Shown here: piece by piece, positions 12,680 to 23,872 of the stretch
How positions within the stretch are numbered: position 1 is the first letter of the stretch
How the letters are laid out: the number at the start of each line of letters is the position of its first letter
From: Salvator merianae
Taxonomy: Eukaryota > Chordata > Lepidosauria > Squamata > Teiidae
Length of the DNA stretch: 64,000 bases
Reading direction: 5' to 3'
Assembly (NCBI GenBank): GCA_003586115.2
Contig: QVOM02000073.1
Coordinates: forward strand, 32,418,468 to 32,482,467
The notes under the pieces: model-generated
Told to the model about the DNA's origin: nothing
What the model saw: only the letters and a program-made list of their open reading frames with translations
Databases searched by the model: none
Translations under genes and position numbers: made by a program

Positions 12680-12838
12680 GGGGCTTATGGGCGAGTAAAT
12701 CTGACTGTTGCTTTTCCTGCTTGTGCACTTCCACGGGCAGCCGACTGGACAACAGGACAGCATTAGAAAAGAAAGCCGGCCTCAAAGGCCTTATCCAGCT
12801 GGATGCCTCAATCCTCTATGTTATGTTCTTAACTTAAA
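12680..12838 (+). mobile_element. CR1/L3-like LINE 3' end fragment (sense)
   Basis: The order 'tgtgcacttccacgggcag', 'ggacaacaggacagcattag', 'ggccttatccagctggatg' and 'tatgttatgttcttaac' matches the sense 3' end of the CR1/L3 family seen antisense at 28,895 and 42,229. It is diverged and non-coding. Confidence 0.48.
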
Positions 12839-13588
12839 TTGCTAGGCAAGTGCTTACATAAGAAAAAACATGACAACAAAAATTGGTGGGGTTACGAGAG
12901 CATCATTTTGAGTGGATAACATGGCTTCGTGCCAACCAAAACTATAGACTTCTTTGTGGGGGAGGGGAAATCCCAATTATTTACGAAGAGGCTATTATGC
13001 TACAGATGCTATACAGATCTATCAATACTAAGTTCCTTTCTTGGAAAGGGCAACTGGACAAGTCTACACAATCCACAAGGAATTAGTGAATGTGTATCTG
13101 ACAAACTTATCTTAAGAATTTGTTAGAAAAGGAAATCAAATCAACTACATACAAACCTCAAGGAACCAAATAAATCTGATCTGTAAAATATATGCAGGAG
13201 GAGTATGTTTGCTATCTTATCAGTTCTGGGAAATGCATAGCAGCTGTTGGATTACAGGGGTGGGCTATGAAGACTACAGAAGACAAAAACACTTTGGATA
13301 GCACACAGAAAATAACCATTGCAACTTCAACCATTCCTATCCATTAACAGAAGCTAGTTTTATTTTACGCTTAATAGCAAAGAGTTGCAATGTTCAGGGA
13401 CTTTCTTATTTGAACCCTACTAATTTGGTCTCCATTGCCACTATGAATGTGCAGTGCTGTCATACAGATGAGGCACCTCTCTGAGCTGTTGAGCAGAGAG
13501 AAGTTTCCAGTGTTTCACCAGCCACATAGAATACTGACACATGGAAGTGTTTTGTAGTAGCCATCATGGGACTAAATCAGTCAGACTA
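12839..13588. other. Unassigned sequence
   Basis: Nothing recognisable. Overlapping short plus-strand frames at 12,883-13,126 have no domain signature. Confidence 0.4.
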
Positions 13589-13627
13589 ACAACAACAACA
13601 ACAACAACAACAACACACACACACACA
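13589..13627. repeat. Compound (CAA)n(CA)n microsatellite
   Basis: About nine AAC units pass directly into about seven CA units. It is a compound simple repeat. Confidence 0.9.
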
Positions 13628-13858
13628 AAATGGTGTGGTTTATTCAATACTTGTCATCATGAAATATTTTTATTTTATACCTAAAGGGTGGGTTACAATA
13701 AACCAATATAAAAACACACACAAAAAAAACATAGCAATGGCTGAAGGGTGAGGAAAAAGTGTTTCTTCACTGAAGACTAGGGTGAACAGGTGGCTCTTCA
13801 TGAGACATCTAAATGTACTATATATGGTGAAGATCTTTGGTATACTTCAGAGGTTAGG

Positions 13859-14470
13859 CTATTCCATTACCTCCGTGCTATCATTCAGGAGGTTTTCTGT
13901 CAATACTGAGGATGGTGACACAACTAGGAGGGCCTCACTAGCAAACCTTAAGTAATAGGTATGTCTATATGAGAGGAGGCATCCCTTCAGATATCTGCGA
14001 CTCAAGCTCTTTAGGTTAAGGTTAACACCTTGAATTAGACTTGGTAACGAATTGAGAGCCAGTGCAGTTTTTTCAGGATGGGTATGTGCCCAGTCAGCAG
14101 TCTCACTCCTGCATTCTGCACCACCTGCAGCTTCTAAACCTTCTTTAGGAGTAGCCCCATGTAGAACGCATTGCAATTGTCCAGTTTGAAAATCACTAGG
14201 GATTGGATTACTGTGGACAAACTTTCTCTGTCCAGAAGGGACCACAGCTGGCAAAAGAGGTGGAGTTGGTAGTAGGCACACCTCATCACCACCTCCACAT
14301 GAGCTTCAAGTATCAGTTGAGATTACAGGGCCACCTCCAGATTTTGCACCTGTCTCTTGCAGGACAGGCCAATCACATCAAAAACAGGATACTTCATTTG
14401 TAGTAGTTTTTGGGCTGTTGTGCCATGTTCTATAGTTCTGAGAACCGAAGCTTTTGGACATAGCTATGAT
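13859..14470 (-). pseudogene. L2-like ORF2 C-terminal remnant
   Basis: Across frames the minus strand encodes words typical of the L2 C-terminus after the reverse transcriptase: 'VIQSLVIFKLDNCNAFYMGL', then 'KLQVVQNAGVRLLTG' and 'LKKLHWLSIRYQV'. The family pattern is a 'VISRLDYCNALYAGLP...LQ.VQNAAARLLTG...LHWLPV..R' block. Several stops and frameshifts break it. The longest open piece (140 codons, 13,859-14,281) is in a different frame from part of this block and is not itself the L2 protein frame throughout. Confidence 0.65.
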
Positions 14471-14499
14471 GTCCATCTTCAGAAGATTTGACTTCTGGG

Positions 14500-15480
14500 A
14501 GAGTCAAAAACAACTGTGACAACTAATCCTCTGTGAAGAGTCTTTGCCCTCAAAGTGCAATACAGATCTGTCACAACAGATTTCAGGTGGCAACTGTCCT
14601 TGCTTTCTTGGACCAGGTCTTATTAGGCCACATAACACTTGAAAAAGCTCTGTCTGAGGGCTACTTGATAACTCTATTTTGCTGCCACCACTGCCAATGT
14701 AGCAGAAACAATAATGTACCCTAACCTGTGTTCAATCATAATGATGAAAGGATTAACACTTCCTGCATTCTAGCTATTTTGTGCCCATAACTCCATGGAA
14801 TACAAGGTTCTTTGCAGGTTCCACAGTGGCATCCACAGCACTTGGGAGTGATCATGTCCATGGCTCTGTTCATCTCGTGTCCCCACAGTGAGGTCAAAGC
14901 CGTAACAAAAATGGCATCCATATCAGCCTCCAAATTACCAAAGCATTCCGACATCATCCACATTCCATAAGTCTCCAAAGACGAGCCATCTCAATAGGTC
15001 CAATACCGCTGCATAGCGGAGCTGCCACAGTAAAGTCCAAAGAATAGCGAATGATACATACATGACAAGTGACTTATTACCAAGCTTTCTATCAAGTGAT
15101 TCTCACCAGTCCACTTTGTGGCAAAAAACAAATCAAGGGTGTGTCCTACTATATGTGTTAGGACAGTACCATATTGACATAACCGCATGGTCGCCATGGT
15201 CGCCATGAAGACTTGACCCTGCTCATTGAGAGTTGCTTCAGCATAATGTTAAAATCCCTCAACACTACCAATATGGGGGCTTCCAAACCCACATCCTAGA
15301 CTATCTCAGCCAGCTCAAACAGGAAAACTGCTGGCCAGTGAAATGGGCAGTACACCAAAAAATATGCCTATTCTGTGTCTTTGGGCCAGCATCAAAAATG
15401 GCACATTGATTTCAATCACAGAGCAAGCTGGCCACAAAGCAAGAGATTTGGTAGTCCTATGTAATGAAAGTTCCCTGTAA
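14500..15480 (-). pseudogene. L2-like ORF2 endonuclease and linker remnant
   Basis: The minus strand near 15,230-15,270 encodes an 'LRDFNI' word that corresponds to the endonuclease 'GDFN' motif. At 14,991-15,206 it encodes 'THIVGHTLDLFFATKWTG', matching the L2/CR1 endonuclease 'H..GHTLDLV' motif, followed by a degraded counterpart of the 'SDHFLV' motif in which the catalytic Asp is lost (MYHSLFF). At 14,736-14,978 the frame 'NLEADMDAIFVTALTSLWG...' and 'RAMDMITPK' matches the linker after the domain. The pieces lie in different frames with stops between them. Confidence 0.65.
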
Positions 15481-15500
15481 CAATTTCCCTCTCCTTTCCC

Positions 15501-16296
15501 TACCCACACACATTATTCCCACATACTAAAATTACGTATAAGCTCTGCACAACCCACTATTCCCTTCTCACACTTCCCACTATTCCTCTCTCACACTTCA
15601 TTGTACCACTAAGTGGTAGCCTCCTTTGGTGGCAATTACACCAGTTGTTGGCCCACTGCTTCATGCAGAACTGCCAGCTATCTAGCCTAGGCAGATGTAG
15701 GTAGCGGCTGACTGAACTGATTAGCCATACTCCTGTTTACAGTTCAGTGGCAGAAGCAGGTACAGGCAGAAGTCCCTCAAGTTCAGTTGGAAGAAATGTT
15801 TCAGCCCCAGACAGCAAGTCCAGACCCTCACCCTGGCCAAAGTCTGTCTGAAAGGAAGATCGTCCTCTCTCTTGCAGCAAGGCTTCTTTCTTTGTGAAAA
15901 CCTCCGATCACGTCAAACATGGATCTAATCAAGCAGATGATATGCTAGCATGTTGTGTGATTGGATCCAGGCATGATTTGGTGATTTCCCAAAAAACCTC
16001 TTGAGAAACAAGGAATTGACACTTACTGATTTGTCAAAAGCTCCTATGCTTCACATAGAGTATTAAAGGAACTTAGAAGCTCAGTGAACATGAGAGAACA
16101 TAAATCTTACCTTCTACAGTACTGTTAACAGAATTATGTTTTTCCCTTTCGAGTTTTACGAATCCACACAATATTAAAAACTTACACTAAACATATAAAT
16201 CCTTACTTTGCAGGTTGTTCAGAAAATGAGACAGAATATTATGAATTAAAAAAATAGGTACAGTTTGTATACCTCATCCTGAAACATCAGAAAACT
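15501..16296. other. Unassigned sequence, possibly L2 upstream remnant
   Basis: It lies upstream of the L2 endonuclease remnant on the minus strand, so its first part may be older L2 sequence, but I cannot read a motif. A short duplicated phrase 'cccactattcc' and 'ctcacacttc' occurs at about 15,555-15,600. Confidence 0.35.
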
Positions 16297-16502
16297 GACT
16301 GCTTTCGCACATAAAAAAAAAAGTGTATGTGCCTTGTATTTCTCATTCCACCTCTAATCCACCTTCTCTAGGCTAAAATATTCATGAGACTAGGAAGGGG
16401 CAGAGTGGCCTGTGAACAATTCCACCTATGGAACTATCTCTAAGCTGCCTCTGAGCTGCCTCAGAGGTGCTTTTTTCTTTACTGCATGTGATCATAGCTT
16501 AG
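16297..16502 (+). mobile_element. MITE-like family B copy
   Basis: It starts near 'gctttcgcacataaaaaa', carries 'ctctaatccaccttctctag', 'attcatgagactagga', 'ctaagctgcctctgagctg' and 'ctcagaggtgctttttt', and ends 'tgcatgtgatcatagctt'. The two ends can pair imperfectly (CTGTGATCACA type). It is non-coding. Confidence 0.6.
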
Positions 16503-17536
16503 ATCAAGGTTATCATTTTGCTCTCTGTTGTGTGATATGATTAAAAACATTAACACCCATCACGGAATTTGCAAAACATAAGGCACCAGCATCTGGACAG
16601 AAATTCAAAGCAACTCAAATGTGAGGAAATGGTTCAGATTAACTGTCATTTTTTTTTTTTTTTTTGTATTCCAGATGCATGTAAATGATGAAGGAAAAAA
16701 CCCTTACATCTATTATTTTATTCTATTGCTTTTAATAAATAAAGGCATTATTTTTTAAAAAAGGTGGATTTGCAATCATTCTCAGAATAATAAAACTTGC
16801 AACATTCTTTACTTAACTATTCTGTTTTCTTATGAACTATGTGGAAAGAGTACGATATTAAAAACTGAAACAATATAACAACTGCAATATACTGTGGCAC
16901 AGAGTCTAACAATAAGAACCAATTGCCCAGTATGGTTGAGAAAGACTGAATAACAGATTTATACTGTCTTACTAAGTACACCGTTCCAAAAACTATATTG
17001 TGTTAAACTATGCTAAAGTAATTTTAACAGTAAAATGTAGTATTACAATCCCAGGATTCTTTATGTTGAGATCCTTTTGTCTTGAAAGACAACAAAAAGA
17101 GCTCGGGTATGAAGGTATGGAAACCGTGAGGTGCCTGTTCATCCAAGTTTTCCTTCGCAGCCTTGCCAGTGTGATCCAAAGGAGTGTAAACAACATCTGG
17201 TACTAGGCTGGCTGTCAAAGCAATTGCTGGAGCAATTACCTGTAGATCATCTAACCACTTTAGGGGCTCCTCTCCAGATACTCTAATCGGGTTTAGCTTT
17301 TGCCCTTCCCAAGCCAGTAAGGCTGTTTACTTATACCTGGGAAGACTAGTGAGCTTCCACAGCAGAATGGGGGTTTGAACCGAGGGACTCCTGAGTTCTA
17401 GCCTAGTGTTCTGAACAGCTTCGCCACTAGAGGGCATTTTACACATTGAGGTTACTTTATTGGTAAAAACAACAGAAATTTTCATTTGATAAAAGTTACA
17501 CGCCAAAAACAATTCAAAGGGACACGCAGCAATAAA

Positions 17537-17595
17537 ATCTTCCCTTAAATGATGTATTCATTTATTATTTTTCATCTTCCCTTAAATGATGTATT
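17537..17595. repeat. Short direct duplication
   Basis: The phrase 'atcttcccttaaatgatgta' occurs at about 17,537 and again at about 17,574. The two copies are separated by about 15 bp of AT-rich sequence. This looks like a local tandem duplication. Confidence 0.8.
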
Positions 17596-17777
17596 ATTAA
17601 ATTAATAAATCCTAGACAAAAAAGTGTTCATTTCAGACAAATGGAATGTGGAACAACTGGCACTCTGGCTTATGACAGGATCATAAGAAAGAAAAATGTG
17701 ATTGACTTGTCATTGGAGAAGACCCACTGATATAAATTAAAATTGGGAAAAACAAAGAACTTGTCTCTGGCAAGAAT

Positions 17778-17876
17778 GAGGGAGGGAGGGAGGGAGGGAG
17801 AGAGGGAGGGAGGGAAGGAGGAAAGGAAGGAAGGAAGGAAGGAAGGAAGGAAGGAAGGAAGGAAGGAAGGAAGGGA
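17778..17876. repeat. (GGGA)n(GGAA)n polypurine microsatellite
   Basis: About 100 bp of pure purine: a GGGA-rich first half followed by about 13 near-perfect GGAA units. The matching 60-78 codon frames on either strand (EGRKEGRKEG or LPSFLPSF types) are artefacts of the repeat. Confidence 0.95.
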
Positions 17877-19021
17877 GATTCCTAACTTCCTTATAATACC
17901 GGAAGCAATACATTATCAATACACTAGTGCAACATTTGGAGAAGAAATGGGACTTAAGTATGAGGAAATATTTACTTGATTCAGTCTTTTGTTTCTTCTA
18001 TTCACCAGCGGATAATTTTTATTTCTTCATCTGCTACATTACATTAAAGAAATCCTTTCTTTACTAAAATATCACTTCTAATTAGATGTAGCATTTTAGG
18101 AACAACAACATTTTACAGGAACTTGTGTGGAGAGGTACGCAACAGATATTGTTTGCACAGACAAGAAAATGTTTGCTGTATGCCTTTCTGCACCACACTG
18201 ACAGCTTCAGCCTGCCCTGGTTATGCATGCCAAGATTTTTGTCCCACCCTTGCTCTGTTCCACTTGAAAAGCTGAATGTGAATGTAAAACATGTCAACAG
18301 CAGCAGAGAACAGGTGGATGTCCTCATTCAGATGCCTTTCCAGATGCAGATGTCATCTATCTGCATGAAATTATTTTCAGTGGGATGTGTATCTGGATGA
18401 CCTAACTACAGTCCAGTAATGCTGTCTGGTTTCTAGCACATCCTCCAGCTGAAAAGGTTTGGATGTGGTAAAAACCAGGCATCCCTGCTTCAGAGTGCCA
18501 GAAATGACACAGCTTCTTCTATGGCACAGCTGCAACAGACTTCCCAGAAATTTCAAAATGGACAAGGATCAGGTGCTCCTGGGTGCTGGATTTGGGGACC
18601 CTGACGTGCCTCAGAAACAGCTATTAAGGCTGACGTGTTGCCTGCATCAATCAAATATTTACAGTGGGCTCACTAGCTGTTATACGTCGTGGATCCTCAC
18701 TTATCATACTGTTGAAAGGGCTGCCTTCACCAAGCTTGGAGTTGCACAATAAGTAAATATTCCCACTCATAGTCATTAATATCAGGGAAGAAAGAATACC
18801 ATCACCCTTACACACTATTTCATAATCATCTATAAACAAAGACTAAAACTCCACCATGGGAGAGGATGACAAACATCTGAAAATGTGCTTAAAATATTTT
18901 CCCATTTTTGACACACTGGAATCTCTTTCCTCCAATTTCCCTCTTCATTAGGAAAACCACACCTTACATGAGCAGGACTGCAGTAACTGAAAGCATTCTG
19001 ATTTCAACATATTTTACTTAG

Positions 19022-19065
19022 TATCTATCTATCTATCTGTCTATCTATCTATCTATCTATCTATC
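19022..19065. repeat. (TATC)n microsatellite
   Basis: About eleven TATC units with a single TGTC interruption. It is a simple repeat. Confidence 0.95.
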
Positions 19066-21633
19066 GTTTGGGAAGCAGGAGGATGAAAAACTGTGATTTA
19101 AAATTCTTCTCTTCTATTTGTTTGGTGATATAATCTGTGGCATAAGAAACATTTTTCTTTTTCAAACAGACATAATTTTAAAAACTAGCCGTGGGGGGAA
19201 AAAAAGTGATCTTCAAACTGTCTGCCTCTAACCATCTGAAACCAGCTCATACAAAATGCCATTTTGAAAGTTTCAGGAAACATTTGAGGAAGCCTTGTAC
19301 CTGTAAGGAAAGGACAGAGTTACCTAGTGGAATACCTTGCAAAGTACTGCAGGGGTTAAGTGGCTGTTTTGCCTCACTTGCACCTACTCTGTCCCTTCCA
19401 GCCATTCTTGAAGGCTGAATGACTGGGATTAGGTGGCATATGTTTTGGGACCTACTGTATGTGGTAACTTGTTTCGGGAAGGCCAAAGCAAGCTCCTCAC
19501 CCAGCTGCTAGGAGAGAAAGCAAGAATTCTATCTTGCAACTACAACTCCTAGTTAGAAGTGCATAGCTGTTTTGAATGTTTCATGAAACATTTGAAAGAA
19601 TATTTTGCAAACCCATCGAAAAAACTGTGAACAGCACTGGTCAGCATAGAAAGGAAACCTTTTTAGCTCCTATTCCTGTAAACTTTATTGTGAGCCATTA
19701 ATAGTGTCATATCTCTTTCTCCTTCATGTGGTTCTATGAAAAAATATACCCAAAATGTTTTATGAAAGAGGTGTTGAAGACCAAGAACAGCCTCTCTTTC
19801 TCTTTTTTTCACAAAATACCATTGAGATCAATGCAAACATACCATTCCAGAGTAGATACAGTAAGTCATCTAGTGCTGCCTACCAAGTGGCTGCCTACTT
19901 TGCTTCATCCACACAGGTCTAGTGCAGCCCAGAACTGGTCCAAACAGTCCCTATTCTGGATTAGCTTCCACACCTGATACAGGACAAGGAGAATCAGTGC
20001 ATTCTGGACTCAGTGAAACATCACACCATTCATGTCCCATTGTTGCCACCCTGACTCCACAGCCTATGCACCTCCTTCAAAGACCACTTGCAGAAAACCA
20101 GAATAGAGATAGGCATGCTACCTCAAAAGTCAGCCCTGTTCAGCCCTGCACTTGTGGTCCGCACACAACGTATAAGTTTGGGGCCAGGCTGAAGGGTAGG
20201 GGTGACTTGGGTGAGATGTCAGTGATGTGAACCAAAACAGCTATGGGGACTCCACATTGCTGCTGGTGTTGGTTCAAAAAGAACAGACTAAAGTGAAATA
20301 GTTAGACGGCTCGAAGCAAAGTGAGTACAGAAAAAAACTATGACAAGAACTACAGTATCATTTATCAAATGTGTAAAATATTATTTCGGCACAAAAACTT
20401 AGATTTACCTGTGATTTATTTATTTGTTGGATCTAGGCTTCTATTTTGCACTGATACAATCATCCCTAACAGTAATGAGAACAGAAACACTAGATTTCTG
20501 GGCTAGGTAATACAACAGTGGAATCAAACGTCTAGAAATATACTGCTGAATTCACACTGAGTCAGAGACCACGTCAGCAAAGTGACAAGCTCTTTTCTTT
20601 CAGCATTATTTAACTCAGAAAATCCACCTTTGCATTTGATAATGTGAAAAGAAAATGCTTAGTCATCTTACTGTTGTGTTCTCTTACTCTGAAAGACAAC
20701 TGAAGCTGGATTAAAACTTAGCTGTGAATGCAGCATTGGAGAAATTAGTCTTAAAGCAGTGTGTGAACTGCTTTTACACTGCATAATCTTATTCCACAAG
20801 GATATTTATGTTCACTATACACAGTTGTTACAGGTCAGTGATACTTTAAACCATCTGTATTTCCCAAAATTACAACATGAATAGACATATTTAAGTTAAC
20901 AAGACCAATATGTTGTATTTTTAAGAAATAAATATTCACAAACACATGTTTTGAGGTCTGAGAGAGCCCCCCCCCTCAAAAAATAAGAAAGCTGGAGATG
21001 GTTCAAAATAAATGTTCTTATTCTATACTTGGTTTCTCAAGTAATAGTCCTGCCACCTATGCCTACAGCAGAAAGAGACTTCTAAACAAAGCATCCGTTC
21101 AATAACTCCTTGCTTCATATTTAGGTTTGAACTATTGCCATTTGCCTTGATTGTGCCTAAAGGAACAACTCTGAAGAAGAAATTTGTTAGTCTGAAGGAT
21201 TCGTTGTTCCTGTTAGAATTCTCTTATTTGCACACTGAGTTAGTGAAAGCAGGCAATCAAAGGCAAAAGAGTTTGTTCATGGAAACACAAAGCAATGCAA
21301 TTTAAAAACTTAACATTCAGAAAATTAGTTAATAAAAGTTCATCTTTTCAGATATTTACTATTACTTTATTTGTCTACCACATAGAAATCATTTTTTTCA
21401 AGAAATACTCATTTACAAACACTCTATCTAAAGTATTAATTGTTCTGAGACTTGAAATGTTCATGTGTATTATTTAAGGCCACAATACAGCAACCTCCAA
21501 AAAAAACATTGTTACCCATATAGAGATCTAATGTGTGAAAGTGCCTGAATATTTTATATAAAATACTCTGTCAAAAGAGTTAATATGCACTTATGAACTT
21601 GGAAACTCTTCCTGAACTTCACAAGAGCTATCT

Positions 21634-21923
21634 AAGGGTATGATCAGACATGTTTAATGAGATGCCCTCTGGACAAATTTGAGGCTGAAAGGACAGACAT
21701 AAAATTCCTAAAATCACCTAGCTCTGTCCTGAAGCCTGGAAATGGACTGCCTTTCCTCATACTCAGTTTAAAGATATCAAGAGTGATTCTTTCTTTAAGT
21801 CACATTGGGCAGGGACCCACATAAGCACAAAGGAGGGAAATGTAGCCAATCACAGCATGGGAACAAATGCTGCTGGCAAGCAACCAATCAGGGCCACAGA
21901 AAGCCCTGTCTGATCACACTCCA
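21634..21923. mobile_element. MITE-like element with TGATCAGACA inverted ends
   Basis: The left end reads GGGTATGATCAGACATG. The reverse complement of the right end reads GGAGTGTGATCAGACAGGG. The two share a TGATCAGACA core. The interior of about 290 bp is non-coding and includes two 'ccaatca' words. The ends resemble those of family B (CTGTGTTCAGACA) and of the inverted arms around the Tc1 element at 39.3 and 41.3 kb. The class is not established. Confidence 0.5.
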
Positions 21924-23689
21924 TAAATAAGCTCTTTTTCAGCTTCATAGTTCTCAGCTATGCCCACAATATTATTTTGTAGGGAGATATGCATAAACTA
22001 TCCATGAATCTTACCTTTCTGGAAGAAGTCAGACTGAAGCTCCTTATCATAATTTATTCTATTGTCATTATGAAAATGGATATCTTTTTCTCTCATGAGC
22101 CAGAAATTAGGATTTGATCTAGCCAGCAAATGCATGAAAATATATGACCACGGGAGATAATGGTCCTTTCCTCACTGGGGCTTAGGATATCCCCTTGTCA
22201 TGCTTCGACTGTATTAGAAAAAGCTTGGACTGGGCCACAAATTTGGTTTTGCATGAATGGTGGTTGTTTCATGAAGTTCTGCAAGAAAAATAATGTAAAT
22301 TCACATGGATCTGCAACTTGTACCCATGTGTTTATGGTTATGCAAAAAATAAAATGCCACAGCTGAAATTATTACAGTTCAGTTCCTGGAGAGAGAGATA
22401 ATTTGTATTTGTGACAGCATTTTTCGAGGATTATCTCCAAAAGAGATTATAGAATCTGTGAACTGTACTGAATCCATACTTTTACACTATGATAAGGCTG
22501 TAAACTTTTTGTTTTTACAGTTCAAACTCTGTGATGTAACAGTGATTTTTCTGTAGATTCACACCATATTTCAAATCAAAGATCCATGCTTTATGCCATG
22601 GCAGTAAAGCATAGGAAATAGTATTTTATGAAGATGGGGTTTTTTTGTGATACCTATTTATTGCTGACTTGTTTACTTTTACTATGAGCTACTTTAAGCA
22701 TAATATGAAAAACTGGTATATCAAAAAAATTAATAATAATGTGCATTCCAAATTAACACACTTCATTCCCATGGCCATATTCACACAAAAGGGTCATACA
22801 AAACTACCTGTGATACCTTGTCTACACACTTGAGCACGCTTGCTAGAGAGCTATCAAAATTGTGTTCAGGTAGCCATGCACAGTCTGCATCTAAATCATC
22901 TTACTTAGAGATGTTTTTATACTGTAGAATAAATTATATTCTTTGTAAATTTTTTCTTTTTATTCTGAGAGTTTACAATTTTATAATTTTATGCTGTTGT
23001 TCTGGCTATGGCTTCAACAATAACAGTATTGTTACTAAAAGTGTATCTGATCCATGATTTTGTATCAGTCTATGTTCGGACCATGAAGATGTATTTTGTG
23101 GCGCACATATGGGGAAATTCCTGAAAGAACTATTAAGAAATCCAGAATAATTGTATGAATAGAAACAATATGAGATCTGAATTTTACTAAACGCAAATCA
23201 AAAAGCTACCATGCCTTTTCTTTTTTTCCTTGGGAAAAAAAAAAAGATTTGGACATCTTAAAGAAATGAAACCGTTCATAAGAATTAACAACCCAAATCT
23301 ATTATTTATTGATTGACGGAACAATAACCAATTTATGAAATGTAGCCTTTATTTACCCATATTTTCACTGGTACTCTCTCCTACCAGTATGTTATTACTA
23401 TTTCAGTTTCTTGGACCAAATAATGGAGCTGGGTTAGGAAAATCCAAATAACGTTCAACAGAAATAACATTCTGGACTTTTACTGTCATACCTTACATAA
23501 CACAGTGTCTGCTGTATAGTACAAAATCATATTATGCAACTAATTGTCACATATGAGAAATTGGGCTAGTGGCATCTAGAGGCCCAGTTTCTTGATATGT
23601 GTCAATAGCACAGCACAAGGAAACTCAATGTAAGTCGGTGGCAGAAGGGAACCCCAGACTGCTCTTGAGTGTAATAAACATAGCAGCTC
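21924..23689. other. Unassigned sequence
   Basis: No gene recognised. It is AT-rich with short frames only. Confidence 0.4.
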
Positions 23690-23872
23690 CAAATAATCTC
23701 AGAGGAGGTAGTGTGTGGCCCTTGTGTTCTCATCCTATCTCTAATCCACCTTGTCTAGCCTAGAATGTTCAGAAGAAGGGGGAGAGACAGGCTGGCATGT
23801 GAACACACTCACCTGTGAACCAGCTCTAAGTCATATTAGAGGGGTTCTTTTCAACTGCCTGTGATCACAGCC
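23690..23872 (+). mobile_element. MITE-like family B copy
   Basis: It contains 'gtagtgtgtggcccttgtgt', 'ctctaatccaccttgtctag', 'agaatgttcagaag' and 'ctagaggggttctttt'-type words, and ends 'gcctgtgatcacagcc'. Its closest partner in the window is the copy at 27,890, which shares the 'gtgtgtggcccttgtgt' word exactly. Confidence 0.6.

Larger units (their letters stand above)
13660..15500 (-). mobile_element. L2-like LINE, minus strand, 5'-truncated and internally deleted
   Basis: Reading the minus strand from 15,500 down to 13,660 gives, in order, endonuclease remnants, the linker that follows the endonuclease, a short segment before the reverse transcriptase, the C-terminal region and the 3' tail ('attgtaacccaccctt', then 'ggtataaaataaaaat'). 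This is the order of an L2-clade ORF2, but the central reverse transcriptase is absent. The switch occurs near 14,470. Stop codons and frameshifts are frequent throughout, so it is an old dead copy. Identification is by recalled L2 family patterns, not by alignment. Confidence 0.7.
16503..21633. other. Unassigned sequence with several simple repeats
   Basis: No exon recognised. Short frames at 18,125-18,752 and 19,922-20,230 lack recognisable domains. A 17-base T run is at 16,649-16,665. Separate entries give the 22-bp duplication at 17,537, the GGAA tract at 17,778 and the TATC tract at 19,022. Confidence 0.4.

Noticed and set aside
13589..13627. Possible CRISPR-like or satellite array
   Set aside because: It is a plain CAA/CA microsatellite without spacers. 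No spaced repeat array exists anywhere in the window.
17737..17979. Low-complexity proteins (RKEG repeats or LPSF repeats) on both strands
   Set aside because: Both are direct translations of the GGAA microsatellite.
18125..18752. Overlapping plus-strand frames that could be exons
   Set aside because: No recognisable domain, no consistent splice sites, and length within what is expected by chance.
21841..21900. Two 'ccaatca' words as a CCAAT promoter
   Set aside because: They lie inside the MITE-like element at 21,634-21,923 with no associated gene start.
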